A stretch of DNA of 64,000 nucleotides. It comes from Arthrobacter ruber. Lineage in GTDB: Bacteria; Actinomycetota; Actinomycetes; Actinomycetales; Micrococcaceae. Within the stretch, counting starts at the first letter, position 1. Each line of letters opens with the position of its first letter. Positions 16,886 through 26,007 of the stretch are shown here, piece after piece. Where the stretch lies: assembly GCF_002954225.1 (NCBI RefSeq), contig NZ_PPTH01000012.1, positions 1 through 64,000 of the forward strand, read 5' to 3'. Made by a program: the position numbers and the translations under genes. The notes under the pieces are model-generated. The model had not been told where the DNA came from. It ran no database searches and saw only the letters and a program-made list of their open reading frames with translations.

Positions 16886-17818
16886 ATGAACGGCTCCGCC
16901 GGAGGAATCGGACTCACCATCGTCCTGATCGTCCTCGTCATCTTCGTCCTGGTCGTACTCGTGAAGTCGGTCAGGATCATTCCGCAGGCACGCGCCGGCG
17001 TCGTCGAGCGGCTCGGAAAGTACCAGAGGACGCTGAACCCGGGCCTGACCATCCTGATCCCGTTCGTCGACCGGCTGCTGCCGCTGCTCGACCTGCGCGA
17101 GCAGGTGGTCTCCTTCCCTCCGCAGCCCGTGATCACCGAGGACAACCTCGTGGTGTCCATCGACACGGTGGTCTATTTCCAGGTCACGGACCCGCGTGCG
17201 GCGACCTACGAGATCGCCAACTACATCCAGGCCGTGGAGCAGCTGACCACCACCACCCTGCGGAACGTGGTCGGCGGGCTGAACCTCGAGGAGGCCCTCA
17301 CCTCGCGCGACCAGATCAACGGGCAGCTCCGCGGCGTCCTCGACGAGGCCACGGGTAGGTGGGGCATCCGGGTGGGCCGCGTGGAGCTCAAGGCCATCGA
17401 CCCGCCCCATTCCATCCAGGACTCGATGGAGAAGCAGATGCGTGCCGAGCGCGACCGCCGCGCCGCGATCCTCACGGCGGAGGGCACCAAGCAGTCCGCG
17501 ATCCTGACCGCCGAGGGCCAGCGTCAGGCCGCCATCCTGGCCGCAGAGGGTGACGCGAAGGCCGCGATCCTCCGCGCCGACGGCGAGGCGCAGGCCATCC
17601 ACAAGGTGTTCGACGCGATCCACAAGGGCAACCCGACGCAGAAGCTTCTTGCCTACCAGTACCTGCAGACGCTGCCAAAACTGGCCGATGGTTCGGCGAA
17701 CAAGCTCTGGATCATCCCGAGCGAGGTCGGTGAGGCCCTGAAGGGCATCGGCAACGTGCTGGGGACCACCACGCCGGACTCCCCCGCCGACGGACCGGAG
17801 ATGGTCTCCCGCGGCTGA
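16886..17818 (+). CDS. SPFH domain (stomatin/prohibitin-like) membrane protein
   Basis: A 310-residue protein with one N-terminal membrane anchor (GLTIVLIVLVIFVLVVLV), an SPFH domain (about 28-190, with RAGVVERLGKYQRTLNPGL) and a coiled-coil tail rich in EG-A-I-L repeats (AAILTAEGTKQSAILTAEG). This is the QmcA/stomatin layout. The family forms large membrane rings that organise proteases or other membrane proteins. AAGGGG precedes the ATG by 5 bases. It follows nfeD and ends just before a strong hairpin, so the two genes form a closed operon. Confidence 0.9.
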   Translation: MNGSAGGIGLTIVLIVLVIFVLVVLVKSVRIIPQARAGVVERLGKYQRTLNPGLTILIPFVDRLLPLLDLREQVVSFPPQPVITEDNLVVSIDTVVYFQVTDPRAATYEIANYIQAVEQLTTTTLRNVVGGLNLEEALTSRDQINGQLRGVLDEATGRWGIRVGRVELKAIDPPHSIQDSMEKQMRAERDRRAAILTAEGTKQSAILTAEGQRQAAILAAEGDAKAAILRADGEAQAIHKVFDAIHKGNPTQKLLAYQYLQTLPKLADGSANKLWIIPSEVGEALKGIGNVLGTTTPDSPADGPEMVSRG

Positions 17819-17831
17819 TCCGCCGCCCGGG

Positions 17832-17871
17832 CACGAGGGCCGCCACCGCTCCGGCGGTGGCGGCCCTCGTG
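17832..17871 (+). terminator. Hairpin after the NfeD/stomatin operon
   Basis: A 17-bp perfect stem (17832-17848 with 17855-17871) closes a 6-base loop, just after the stomatin stop codon. No T tract follows, which is common for actinobacterial terminators. Confidence 0.7.
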
Positions 17872-17959
17872 GTTCCCGGCAGGTGCCGGCAAGTGCCGGC
17901 GTGCCGGCGGCGTCACGCGGGCTGACCTGTATACTTAGGTGTTTACCCCTTCGCCTGCG

Positions 17960-17985
17960 GGAACATCCCCGCACGGCATGGTGTT
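17960..17985 (+). promoter_or_regulatory. SigR/SigH-type stress promoter upstream of rbpA
   Basis: GGGAAC (17959-17964), exactly 18 bases, then GTT (17983-17985) fits the GGAA(T/C)-N18-GTT pattern of the thiol-oxidative-stress sigma factor. In Streptomyces rbpA belongs to this regulon, which supports the call. A conventional -10 (TATACT, 17930-17935) lies just upstream and may give basal expression. Confidence 0.6.
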
Positions 17986-18119
17986 GTACAGACGGCTTCC
18001 CTTCCACCTCCCGGTGGCAGCGGTACCGGGTGTGTCGGTGACACGGCCCGGGGATCTTCGGGAAAGAACAGCGGCAACGGCTTCCGGCGAACGGGGGCCA
18101 CGGTGAGTAGGAGACAATC

Positions 18120-18467
18120 ATGAGCGATCGCAGCCTGCGCGGCATGCGCCTCGGAGCGCAGTCCATGGAGACGGAATCCGGCGTCGAGCCCGCTCCGCGG
18201 CAGCGGGTCGAGTACCGGTGCGAGGACGGCGAGCGGGTCTTCGTGACCTTCTCGTCCGAGGCCGAGATCCCGGCCACCTGGGTCTCGAAGACCGGCAAGG
18301 AGGCCCTCCTGGTCGACGGCGAGAAGCCTGACACCTCGAACGACAAGCCCGTGCGCACGCACTGGGACATGCTCCTCGAGCGCCGCTCCGTCGAGGAACT
18401 CGAGCAGATCCTGCAGGACCGCCTGACCATCCTGCGCGAGCGTCGTGGAGAGCGCCGCTCGGCCTAG
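18120..18467 (+). CDS. rbpA: RNA polymerase-binding protein RbpA
   Basis: A 115-residue actinobacterial transcription factor that binds RNA polymerase and the principal sigma factor and stabilises open complexes. Recognised from MSDRSLRGMRLGAQSME at the N-terminus, the central fold around YRCEDGERVFVTFSSEAEIPATW, and the C-terminal sigma-interaction helix (THWDMLLERRSVEELEQIL). AGGAG lies 7 bases before the ATG. The leader of about 130 bases is preceded by a SigR/SigH-like promoter. Confidence 0.95.
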   Translation: MSDRSLRGMRLGAQSMETESGVEPAPRQRVEYRCEDGERVFVTFSSEAEIPATWVSKTGKEALLVDGEKPDTSNDKPVRTHWDMLLERRSVEELEQILQDRLTILRERRGERRSA

Positions 18468-18501
18468 CCGATGGACGCGACGCGATCCTGGCGTCGGGCA
18501 T

Positions 18502-18539
18502 GCAGAAGGGGCACCCGCGGTGGCGGGTGCCCCTTCTGC
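18502..18539. terminator. Bidirectional hairpin between rbpA and the mannosyltransferase gene
   Basis: A 17-bp perfect stem (18502-18518 with 18523-18539) with the 4-base loop GGTG sits between two convergent genes and can serve both. Confidence 0.75.
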
Positions 18540-18558
18540 GTCCGGGTGGGTGCCGGGG

Positions 18559-19284
18559 TCAGCCCCGTCCGGTGAGTGTGCGCCAGCGGGCACCGAGTCC
18601 CCACCGGGTGACATTGGCGATGGCCTCGAAGACGATGTTGCCGCTCATCTTCGAATCACCGAGCTCACGCTCGACGAACGTGATCGGGACCTCCACGATC
18701 GTCAGGCGCTGCCGGGCGACCCGGAAGGTCATATCGACCTGGAAGCCATACCCCACCGATGCCACCGCGGACAGGTCCAGGGCCTCCAGGGTGGAACGGC
18801 GGAAGGCCCGGAACCCGGCGGTGATGTCGCGCACGGGCAGGCCCAGCATCAGGCGCGAGTAGGTGCTGCCCGCGCGCGAGAGCAGCTTGCGGTGCGCGGG
18901 CCAGTTCACCACACTGCCCCCGGGCACCCAGCGGCTGCCGATCACCAGGTCCGCCCGGTCCACCGCATCCAGCAGCGAGGGCAGTTGTTCGGGTCTGTGG
19001 GAGCCATCGGCGTCCATCTCCACCAGCACGTCGTAATCCCGGGCCAGGGCCCACCGGAAACCGGCGATGTACGCCGCGCCCAGGCCCTCCTTGCCCGTGC
19101 GGTGCAGCACGTGGACCTGCCCGTCGGCCGCCGCTGCCCGGTCGGCGAGATCACCGGTACCGTCGGGGCTGTTGTCGTCGACGATCAGGACGTCCGACGC
19201 CGGGACCGCCGCACGCAGGCGGGCGAGGGTCAACGGGAGCGACTCGATCTCGTTGTAGGTGGGGATGATCGTGACGACTCGCAC
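18559..19284 (-). CDS. Polyprenol monophosphomannose synthase (GT2 family)
   Basis: A 241-residue glycosyltransferase that moves mannose from GDP-mannose to polyprenol phosphate at the cytoplasmic face of the membrane, for lipoglycan and protein mannosylation. Motifs: IIPTYNE at the N-terminus, VDDNSPDGT, the metal-binding MDADGSH, and the acceptor-side [12 protein letters not shown]. It lacks the membrane domain of eukaryotic-type or fused Ppm1 proteins, and no apolipoprotein N-acyltransferase gene is adjacent as in mycobacteria. The GTG start has GAAAGG about 10 bases before it. Confidence 0.9.
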   Translation of the reverse strand: MRVVTIIPTYNEIESLPLTLARLRAAVPASDVLIVDDNSPDGTGDLADRAAAADGQVHVLHRTGKEGLGAAYIAGFRWALARDYDVLVEMDADGSHRPEQLPSLLDAVDRADLVIGSRWVPGGSVVNWPAHRKLLSRAGSTYSRLMLGLPVRDITAGFRAFRRSTLEALDLSAVASVGYGFQVDMTFRVARQRLTIVEVPITFVERELGDSKMSGNIVFEAIANVTRWGLGARWRTLTGRG

Positions 19285-19716
19285 GCAGCCGGGGCCTTTC
19301 CATCAGGGGATGCGCAACGCGCAGGGACCGCTCCGCACACAGCGGAACGAGTCCAAGCATAGGCGACGCGCCCGCCGCATCCGGGTAACCCCCGCCGCCC
19401 CCGGACAAGGGCGGGCAGATCCACGCGTCTTCGTACCGGTGCCGGCACGGATGACGCCACCGTTCTCTACCGACCCGTGGACCCGCCCTTGAGTGCCAGC
19501 TCCGCCAAGATGGGCAACACGCGCCGTTTCGAAGGCCGATGCATTGCGCTCAGGAGACCAGCCGGGTGCCCTCCGTCAGGAGGTCATCCAACCCGTAACG
19601 CAAAAGCTTACGTGCTGTGGAGTGAGAGTCAACAGCGCCCTGACCTGCGGCGATGTGCTTCGTCGCAGGTCAGGAGGGTGCGGGTCCCGGCGACTGATTC
19701 CCGCATCGGGGCAGCG
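19285..19716. other. Intergenic region between the mannosyltransferase and amidohydrolase genes
   Basis: About 430 bases without a convincing gene. It holds the hairpin at 19639-19674. I see no tRNA, repeat or clear promoter in the rest. Confidence 0.4.
19639..19674 (-). terminator. Hairpin downstream of the amidohydrolase gene
   Basis: A 15-bp stem (19639-19653 with 19660-19674, one G-T pair) around a 6-base loop lies about 45 bases after the stop codon of the leftward amidohydrolase gene. Confidence 0.6.
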
Positions 19717-21354
19717 TCAGGAGGCGGGGAAACCGTCGGCCGCGAACAGGCGCCGTCCCTCGTGCACGGTCTCGAGGCAGAGCGGCGCGTTCTCCGTGTC
19801 CAGGGCCGGCAGCAGAGGTGTGCCCGCCCTGGGATCGGTGCTCCAGGACTGCACGCGGTTGTCCGGTGTCTGCACCATGAGTTCGTCGACTTGCCACACC
19901 GCGAAGGACGCCGGGGTCCCTGGGGCGAGCTGGCCCATCATCGGACTGCGGCCCGCGAGCCGCCACCCCGCCCTGCTGTGGCCGATGAACGCGGCGCGGG
20001 CGGAGATGTTCTCCGAGCCGTTGCTGTGCTGCAGGCATGCGCGGACCGACGCCCAGGGATCGAGCGGTGTGACGGGGCTGTCCGAGCCGAGCGCCAGGAG
20101 GACCCCCGCGGACAGGAGGGACGCGAAACGGTTCATCCCGGCGCTGCGCCCCCCGAGCCGCTGCCCGTACAGGCCGCCGTCGATCCCCCACAGGGCGTCG
20201 AAGGCCGGCTGTCCGCTGACGGCGACGCCGTGGTGCACCAGGGCGTCGATGGCGGCGTCGTCGGCGAGTTCTACGTGTTCGAGGCGGTGGCGCGCCCGGC
20301 GCACGGCCTCCACGCCCAGCTCCCCCGCCGTCACCTCGAGCCCCCGCAGGACGACGTCGAGCCCGGCATCGCCGATGACGTGGAAGCCGGCCTGGACGGT
20401 CTCGGCGGTCGTGGCGAGCAGGTGGGCGGCGACGGCGTCCTCGTCGAGGTAGAGAGTCCCGCGGCTGCCGGGATCGTCGCTGTAGGGCTCCCGCAGCGCC
20501 GCGGTGCGCGAGCCGATGGAACCGTCGACGTTCAGGTCCCCGGCCAGGCCCGCGAGCCTGCCGCCGAAGCCCTGCATGAGCTCGCGGACCTCCTCGCGGG
20601 ACGAGGTGAGCTGCGCCCAGTACGGGATGACCTCCGGCAGGGGGATCTCGCGCTGCGGGCCGTCGAGCGACAGGAGCGTCTCCAGGTCCTCCCGGGGCGC
20701 GATATGCGGGGCGGCCATCTCCGTGACCGCGACGTAGCCCCGGCTCGCGGCATGCAGCAGCGCGGCCCGCTGGTAGGTGCTGCGCTGGTCGGGGGTGAGG
20801 CTGCGGGTCGCCCGCCGTGCGGCCTCGTGCGCCGCGCGCACCACGAAGCCGTCGTCCCACCCGTCGAGGCCGGCGAGGCCCAGGCCCGCCGCGAGGGCGC
20901 CGGACACCACCGCGGAGTGGATGTCGGCCCGTACCAGGTAGACGAGGGCGCCCCCGCCGGCGCGGTCGAGTTCCGCAGCCGTCGGCACGCGCCGCTCCGG
21001 CCAGGACGACTCGTCCCAGCCGAAGCCGAGGATCGTCGCGGGTCCGGCCGTGGCCGCGGCGGACACCGCGGCCAGGAGCTCCGCGAGGGAGCGGCAGGCC
21101 GTCAGGTCGAGCGATCCGAGGGCGATCCCCGTCTCCGTCGTATGCGTGTGGGCATCGACGAACCCGGGCGTGATCAGGGCACCGTCCAGGTCGACGCTGC
21201 GCACGCCGGGCCCCTCGAGGTTCGTCGCAGCGTGTTCGGTCCCCACCCAGGCAACGGTCCCGCCGTCGACGAGCATGGCGGTGGCGAAGGGATCGGCGGG
21301 GCTGTAGACGGAGCCGTTGCGGTAGAGGACGGGGGTGGGGCGTGGGCTGGGCAT
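19717..21354 (-). CDS. Amidohydrolase family protein (YtcJ-like)
   Basis: A 545-residue metal-dependent hydrolase. The N-terminal beta-sandwich (YRNGSVYSPADP) leads to the metal-binding GFVDAHTHTTETG. Later features include FHVIGDAGLD, RLEHVELADD and the terminal LGSDSPVTPLDPW, all typical of the YtcJ branch of the amidohydrolase_3 family. Substrates of this branch are mostly unknown. No signal peptide is seen. No strong ribosome site precedes the ATG, which lies 47 bases after the helicase stop codon, so it is probably the last gene of the HelY transcript. Confidence 0.85.
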   Translation of the reverse strand: MPSPRPTPVLYRNGSVYSPADPFATAMLVDGGTVAWVGTEHAATNLEGPGVRSVDLDGALITPGFVDAHTHTTETGIALGSLDLTACRSLAELLAAVSAAATAGPATILGFGWDESSWPERRVPTAAELDRAGGGALVYLVRADIHSAVVSGALAAGLGLAGLDGWDDGFVVRAAHEAARRATRSLTPDQRSTYQRAALLHAASRGYVAVTEMAAPHIAPREDLETLLSLDGPQREIPLPEVIPYWAQLTSSREEVRELMQGFGGRLAGLAGDLNVDGSIGSRTAALREPYSDDPGSRGTLYLDEDAVAAHLLATTAETVQAGFHVIGDAGLDVVLRGLEVTAGELGVEAVRRARHRLEHVELADDAAIDALVHHGVAVSGQPAFDALWGIDGGLYGQRLGGRSAGMNRFASLLSAGVLLALGSDSPVTPLDPWASVRACLQHSNGSENISARAAFIGHSRAGWRLAGRSPMMGQLAPGTPASFAVWQVDELMVQTPDNRVQSWSTDPRAGTPLLPALDTENAPLCLETVHEGRRLFAADGFPAS

Positions 21355-21401
21355 GGGGTTGCGGCGAGGCTTTCTGTGGTCGGTGCGTTCCCGGAACGGG
21401 A

Positions 21402-24224
21402 CTATTCACTGATGTTCGAGTATGCCACCACGCCGCGGCGGACCAGCCGGATCGCCCTGACGCACGTCTGCTGCAGGCCCCCCGGGAGGTCCGGCACCTT
21501 GGCCAGCTGGTCGAGGAGGTCGATGACCTGCTTCGACCAGCGGACGAAGTCCCCGGCAGCGAGTTCGGTCCCGCTCAGGGCGGCCTGCAGGGACCGGCCC
21601 TGCGCCCACTTGAACATCGGCCAGACGAGCGAGAGCTCCGGTTCGCTGGTGACGGGCAGCCGGTGCTGCTCCTCGACGTCGTTGAGCTGTGACCATTGCC
21701 GGATGATCGTCTCCACGGAACCCTCGAGGGACACGCTCGGCATGACCGGCCGCATGCCGCGCTCCTCGCGCTTCGCCTGGTACACGAGCACCGTGGTGAG
21801 GGCGGCGAGCTCCGCGGCGTCGAGGTCGCTGAAGGCACCCTCCTCGACGCAGAGCGCGATCAGGAGGTCCTTGTCGCCGTAGATGCGGCGCAGCTTCTGG
21901 CCCGAGGCGCTCACGGTCACGGCGTCGTCGGTGTACTCGAGGTACCCGTAGTGGCCGAGGACCTCGGAGACGCGGTCGAACGTCTTGGCGATGGTGTTGG
22001 TGCGGCCACGGATCTGCCCCGCGAGGTTGTCCGTCTCCCGGCGCAGCTTCCACCAGCGCTCCGCCCATCGCGCGTGCTGCTCCCGTTCGCTGCAGCCGTG
22101 GCAGGGGTGCGCCCTGAGCCGGCGCCGCAGGTCCGTGATGGCGCGCTCCTCGGCGGCCGCCGACGCAGAATGGCTCGCCGACACGCGGTCCGCACCGCGC
22201 CGGGGCGGCCGGTTCTCGGCCAGCGCGTTGCGCAGCGAGGAGGTCAGGTCACGGCGGTCCTTGGGGCTGCGCACGCTGAAGTGCTTGGGGATGCGGATAC
22301 GGGAGAGAACCTCGACGGGGCCGTCCAGGTCCTGCACGCCCACCCGGCGGATCTGCGTCTCCAGGGTGAGCACGGTGGGACGGGGCTCGCGGGACGTGTC
22401 ACCGTCGAGGACGACGGCGTAGCCCTGGCTCCTTCCCCCGGGGACGTCGATCACGTCACCCGGACGAAGGGCCTCGAGTGAGGTCTCGGCCGCCGAGCGC
22501 AGGTTCCGGGACCTGTCCCGCGACGCCCTCGACTCGAGGTCGGACAGCTCGCGCCGGAGGTTCGCGTACTCGCGGAAGTCGCCGAGGTGGCACGTCATGG
22601 ACTTCTCGTAGCCCTTGAGCGATTCCTCGCGGCTGCGCACCTGCTTGGCGAGGCCGACGACGGACCGGTCCGCCTGGAACTGGGCGAAGGACGTCTCGAG
22701 GATCTCGCGGGAGCGCTCCTGCCCGAACTGCGCCATGAGGTTGATGCTCATGTTGTACGTCGGCCGGAAGCTCGAGTTCAGCGGATAGGTGCGGCGGGAG
22801 GCGAGGCCGGCCACCGCGCCGGGATCGGTGCCCGGCTGCCACAGGACCACGGCGTGGCCCTCGACATCGATCCCGCGCCGTCCAGCCCGCCCGGTGAGCT
22901 GCGTGTATTCCCCCGCCGTCACGTCCACGTGGGCCTCGCCGTTGAACTTGTCCAGCTTCTCGAGCACCACGGTCCGGGCTGGCATGTTCACCCCGAGGGC
23001 GAGGGTCTCCGTCGCGAACACGGCCTTGACCAGTCCCGCGGCGAACAGCCGCTCCACGATCTCCTTGAAGGTCGGCAGCATCCCGGCATGGTGCGCGGTG
23101 AAGCCACGGATGAGGCCCTCCCGCCACGTCCAGAAGCCGAGGATCTCGAGGTCGTCGCGCGGGATGTCCTGTGTGGCCTCGTCGATGGTCTCGCTGATCT
23201 CGTCGCGCTCGTCCTCCGTGGTGAGCCACAGCCCGGCGTGCAGGCACTGCGTCACCGCAGCCTCGCACCCCGCCCGGGAGAAGATGAACGTGATGGCGGG
23301 CAGGAGATCGGAGCGGTCCAGGGCGCTGATCACCTGCGGACGCGTGGCCCGCCGAACCACCGACATCTGCTGGGGGCCGCCTCGCCCGCTGCGCGACTTC
23401 CCGCGGCGGCCTCCCGCACCCCAGTTGGCCCGCTGGTTGAGCCGGATCTCGTTGCTCGCCAGGTCCAGCAGTTCGGGATTGACGTCGTACTGGTCGCGTG
23501 CGCCGGTCTCGGCCCCGGCGGGTGCGGCCTCGTCGAAGGCGATGTCCCCGGCGAACAGGTCGATCAGGTTCTGCCCCACCATCACGTGCTGCCACAGCGG
23601 GACGGGGCGGTGCTCGGACACGACGACGTCCGTGTCGCCGCGGACGGTGTCCAGCCACGCGCCGAACTCCTCGGCGTTGGACACCGTGGCGCTCAGCGAC
23701 ACGAGCTTGACCTCGGTGGGCAGGTGGATGATGACCTCCTCCCATACCGCTCCCCGGAAGCGGTCGGCGAGGTAGTGCACCTCGTCCATGACCACGTAGC
23801 CGAGGTTGTCGAGGGCGTCGGAGTTCGCGTACAGCATGTTCCGCAGCACCTCGGTGGTCATCACGATCACGTCGGCGTCGGCGTTGATGCTCGTGTCCCC
23901 CGTCAGCAGTCCCACGCGGTCGCTGCCGTGCACAGCCGCCAGCTCCGAGTACTTCTGATTGCTGAGGGCCTTGATGGGCGTGGTGTAGAAGGCCTTGAGG
24001 CCGTGCTGCAGGGCCATGAAGACCGCGAACTCGCCCACCACGGTCTTGCCGGCGCCCGTGGGCGCAGCCACGAGGACACCCCTGCCCGCCTCGAGGGCCG
24101 TGCACGCCTCCCGCTGGAACGGATCGAGCTCGAAGTCCAGGGTCTGCTCGAACCGGAACAGCTGGGTCCGTGAACGCTCCGTACGGGCCTTGGCAGCGGC
24201 ATATCTCTCCGCGGGGGTGGTCAT
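21402..24224 (-). CDS. helY: DEAD/DEAH-box RNA helicase, HelY (Ski2/Mtr4-like)
   Basis: A 940-residue superfamily 2 helicase. Walker A APTGAGKT lies near residue 56, the box II motif DEVHYLAD follows near 145, and motif VI is LTGRAGRRGID. The long C-terminal part includes the DSHCT domain of Ski2-like helicases. Mycobacterial helY likewise lies beside tatC, tatA, pafC and pafB, matching this neighbourhood. Two ATG codons are adjacent. The second (24224) is 6 bases after TAGGGT and fits the leaderless pattern of the region, so I chose it; the first (24227) would add one Met. Confidence 0.93.
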   Translation of the reverse strand: MTTPAERYAAAKARTERSRTQLFRFEQTLDFELDPFQREACTALEAGRGVLVAAPTGAGKTVVGEFAVFMALQHGLKAFYTTPIKALSNQKYSELAAVHGSDRVGLLTGDTSINADADVIVMTTEVLRNMLYANSDALDNLGYVVMDEVHYLADRFRGAVWEEVIIHLPTEVKLVSLSATVSNAEEFGAWLDTVRGDTDVVVSEHRPVPLWQHVMVGQNLIDLFAGDIAFDEAAPAGAETGARDQYDVNPELLDLASNEIRLNQRANWGAGGRRGKSRSGRGGPQQMSVVRRATRPQVISALDRSDLLPAITFIFSRAGCEAAVTQCLHAGLWLTTEDERDEISETIDEATQDIPRDDLEILGFWTWREGLIRGFTAHHAGMLPTFKEIVERLFAAGLVKAVFATETLALGVNMPARTVVLEKLDKFNGEAHVDVTAGEYTQLTGRAGRRGIDVEGHAVVLWQPGTDPGAVAGLASRRTYPLNSSFRPTYNMSINLMAQFGQERSREILETSFAQFQADRSVVGLAKQVRSREESLKGYEKSMTCHLGDFREYANLRRELSDLESRASRDRSRNLRSAAETSLEALRPGDVIDVPGGRSQGYAVVLDGDTSREPRPTVLTLETQIRRVGVQDLDGPVEVLSRIRIPKHFSVRSPKDRRDLTSSLRNALAENRPPRRGADRVSASHSASAAAEERAITDLRRRLRAHPCHGCSEREQHARWAERWWKLRRETDNLAGQIRGRTNTIAKTFDRVSEVLGHYGYLEYTDDAVTVSASGQKLRRIYGDKDLLIALCVEEGAFSDLDAAELAALTTVLVYQAKREERGMRPVMPSVSLEGSVETIIRQWSQLNDVEEQHRLPVTSEPELSLVWPMFKWAQGRSLQAALSGTELAAGDFVRWSKQVIDLLDQLAKVPDLPGGLQQTCVRAIRLVRRGVVAYSNISE

Positions 24225-24230
24225 CATTCC

Positions 24231-24236
24231 ACCCTA
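24231..24236 (-). promoter_or_regulatory. -10 element TAGGGT, leaderless start of helY
   Basis: TAGGGT on the minus strand ends 6 bases before the second ATG (24224). No ribosome site is present. Confidence 0.5.
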
Positions 24237-24351
24237 GACGCTCGGCACCGGCCCGGCATCCGGCGTCTGGGCGGACCATCCCGGCGCGGGGCGTGCTTCC
24301 GCCGATGCCGCCGCGGCCGGCCCGCCGGGACGGCCGGCAGGACGTCCGCTG

Positions 24352-25191
24352 CTAGACGGTGTCCAGGGACGAGGCGGTGTCGGCGGTGGCTTCGACGGCG
24401 GCTTCGCGGGCGGCGTTGCGGCGGGCGCGGCGTTTGTCGTTGAGCAGGCAGAGGCCGATGGCGACGAAGAACAGCAGCAGCAGCGGGACGGCGAGGTAGA
24501 ACATGCTCAGCGCGTCCCCGCCGGGGGCGGCCATCGCGGCGAACAGGCACACGAGGAACACGGTGATCCGCCATGCCTTGAGGATCTGCTTGCCGGAGAC
24601 CAGGCCCACCATGTTCAGGCCCACCAGGACCACGGGTAGCAGGAACGCGATGCCGAAGGCCAGCATGAGCCGCAGGACGAACGTGAAGTACACCGAGACG
24701 CTGATGTAGTTGGAGAAGTCCTCGGGGGTGAATTCGGTCAGGACCCGGACCGCGTTGGGCAGGATCAGCCACGCCAGGGCGATGCCTGCCAGGAACAGGG
24801 GGAACGCGACGGCGATGAACGCCAGCGCGATGCGGCGTTCCTTGGTCTTGAGCCCGGGGGTGATGAACGCCCACAGCTGGTACAGCCAGACCGGGCTGGA
24901 GATGACCAGGCCCAGGAACACGGAGACCTGGATGAGCAGGTCGAACGGGGAGGCGGCGCTGTCGAAGTTCAGCGACGCCGTCCTGCCGTCCTGGGCGTTG
25001 ATCGCGATGATGGGCGCCGCCAGCGCCCGCAGGACCGGCTCGTAGATGAAGAATCCGGCGACCGTCGCGAGGAGAACCGCGATCGAGGACTTGAACAGCC
25101 GGTTGCGTGCCTCGCGCAGGTGTTCCTTCAGGGCCATGCGCCCCTCGGGGTTGGCCTTGCGCCCGCGCGGGCGGGCCTTTGCTGGTGACAC
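24352..25191 (-). CDS. tatC: Sec-independent protein translocase subunit TatC
   Basis: A 279-residue inner-membrane protein with six membrane helices that recognises twin-arginine signal peptides. The N-terminal MALKEHLREARNRL is the conserved TatC entry motif. The periplasmic loops and the segment SPVWLYQLWAFITPGLKTKERR are diagnostic. The C-terminal tail is basic and then acidic. The GTG at 25191 gives an 18-residue N-terminal extension, common in actinobacteria. The ATG at 25137, with GAGGGG just before it, is a possible alternative. Confidence 0.95.
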   Translation of the reverse strand: MSPAKARPRGRKANPEGRMALKEHLREARNRLFKSSIAVLLATVAGFFIYEPVLRALAAPIIAINAQDGRTASLNFDSAASPFDLLIQVSVFLGLVISSPVWLYQLWAFITPGLKTKERRIALAFIAVAFPLFLAGIALAWLILPNAVRVLTEFTPEDFSNYISVSVYFTFVLRLMLAFGIAFLLPVVLVGLNMVGLVSGKQILKAWRITVFLVCLFAAMAAPGGDALSMFYLAVPLLLLFFVAIGLCLLNDKRRARRNAAREAAVEATADTASSLDTV

Positions 25192-25206
25192 GGGGACGTT
25201 CCGGGC

Positions 25207-25608
25207 CTACTGGCTGGTGGAGGAGGTACTGCCGTGCTGCGGACCGCCCGCGGGGTACTGCCCGTCGGCGCGTCCCTCAGCGTGTCCCTGGTTCCGGGCC
25301 TCGCCCGGGTAGGGCGCCTGCCGGCCGGGCTGACCGGGCTGACCGTACGGTTGGCCCTGGGGCTCGCCCTGGTGCTGGCCGGGCTGGTAGGTGGGGGTGT
25401 AGGTCTGCGGTGCCGGGTTGGTGACGACACGGCCCTCGACGGGGTCCGTGCCCGGGTCGTTGTTCTCGTCCTTCATCTGCTTCACCTCGGACTTGAAGAT
25501 CCGCAGGGACTGGCCCACGCTGCGCGCCAGACCAGGCAGCTTCGGAGCGCCGAACAGAACGATCGCAAGAACGATGATGATGACGATGTGCCAGCCTTCG
25601 AGCCTCAT
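25207..25608 (-). CDS. tatA: Sec-independent protein translocase subunit TatA
   Basis: A 133-residue protein with a short N-terminal membrane helix (WHIVIIIVLAIVLFG), the FG hinge with APKLPGLARSVGQSLRIFKSE, the amphipathic helix, and a long tail rich in Gln, Pro and Gly. TatA forms the size-variable pore of the twin-arginine route. The tail of about 80 residues is longer than in most TatA proteins and is probably disordered. The ATG at 25608 has GAGGA 7 bases upstream, better than the TTG two codons earlier. tatC follows 15 bases downstream. Confidence 0.94.
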   Translation of the reverse strand: MRLEGWHIVIIIVLAIVLFGAPKLPGLARSVGQSLRIFKSEVKQMKDENNDPGTDPVEGRVVTNPAPQTYTPTYQPGQHQGEPQGQPYGQPGQPGRQAPYPGEARNQGHAEGRADGQYPAGGPQHGSTSSTSQ

Positions 25609-25644
25609 GCCCAATTCCTCTCGTTGATCCCCCTCCAGTTTAGG

Positions 25645-25995
25645 TCACAGGTGGGGCATGTCCTGCAGGAGCTGGGGCTGGCCGCGCCCGGCGCGCTTGA
25701 CGATCCGGCGGCTGCGCCGGTCGTCGATCCGACGGAGCCGTGCGAGATCGCGGGCGGCCCGGACATCCTCGGGCCTCGAGAACACGGCGGGGACGGGGAT
25801 CCCGGGGACGCCGCGGGTGGGAGGCGCACCGGCGTCGTCAGACGGGACGTTAACCTCGAGGCGGTCCATCGCTTCCCCGAATTCACCGAGAGTTCGCATT
25901 CCGCGGCGGAAGACGCGGAAGCCGACCACCACCAGGAAGATCACGCTGACGGCCACCAGCGCAACCCACAGCACGATCCACATCCACCAGAGCAT
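25645..25995 (-). CDS. Single-pass membrane protein of unknown function
   Basis: A 116-residue protein with an N-terminal membrane helix (WIVLWVALVAVSVIFLVVVGFRVF) and a basic cytoplasmic tail ending in Arg-rich text (RIDDRRSRRIVKRAGRG). It lies between pafBC and tatA on the same strand. I do not recognise a family. The ATG follows TAGACT by 6 bases, and this -10 includes the TAG stop codon of pafBC, so the gene seems to have its own leaderless promoter inside the cluster. Confidence 0.75.
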   Translation of the reverse strand: MLWWMWIVLWVALVAVSVIFLVVVGFRVFRRGMRTLGEFGEAMDRLEVNVPSDDAGAPPTRGVPGIPVPAVFSRPEDVRAARDLARLRRIDDRRSRRIVKRAGRGQPQLLQDMPHL

Positions 25996-26001
25996 GGCTT
26001 C

Positions 26002-26007
26002 AGTCTA
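26002..26007 (-). promoter_or_regulatory. -10 element TAGACT overlapping the pafBC stop codon
   Basis: TAGACT on the minus strand ends 6 bases before the ATG at 25995. Its first three bases are the TAG stop codon of pafBC. Confidence 0.5.

Noticed and set aside
18033-18040. TGTCGGTG, similar to half of the PafBC-dependent promoter motif
   Set aside because: No TAnnnT follows at the required 8-base distance, and a better SigR/SigH-type promoter explains rbpA.
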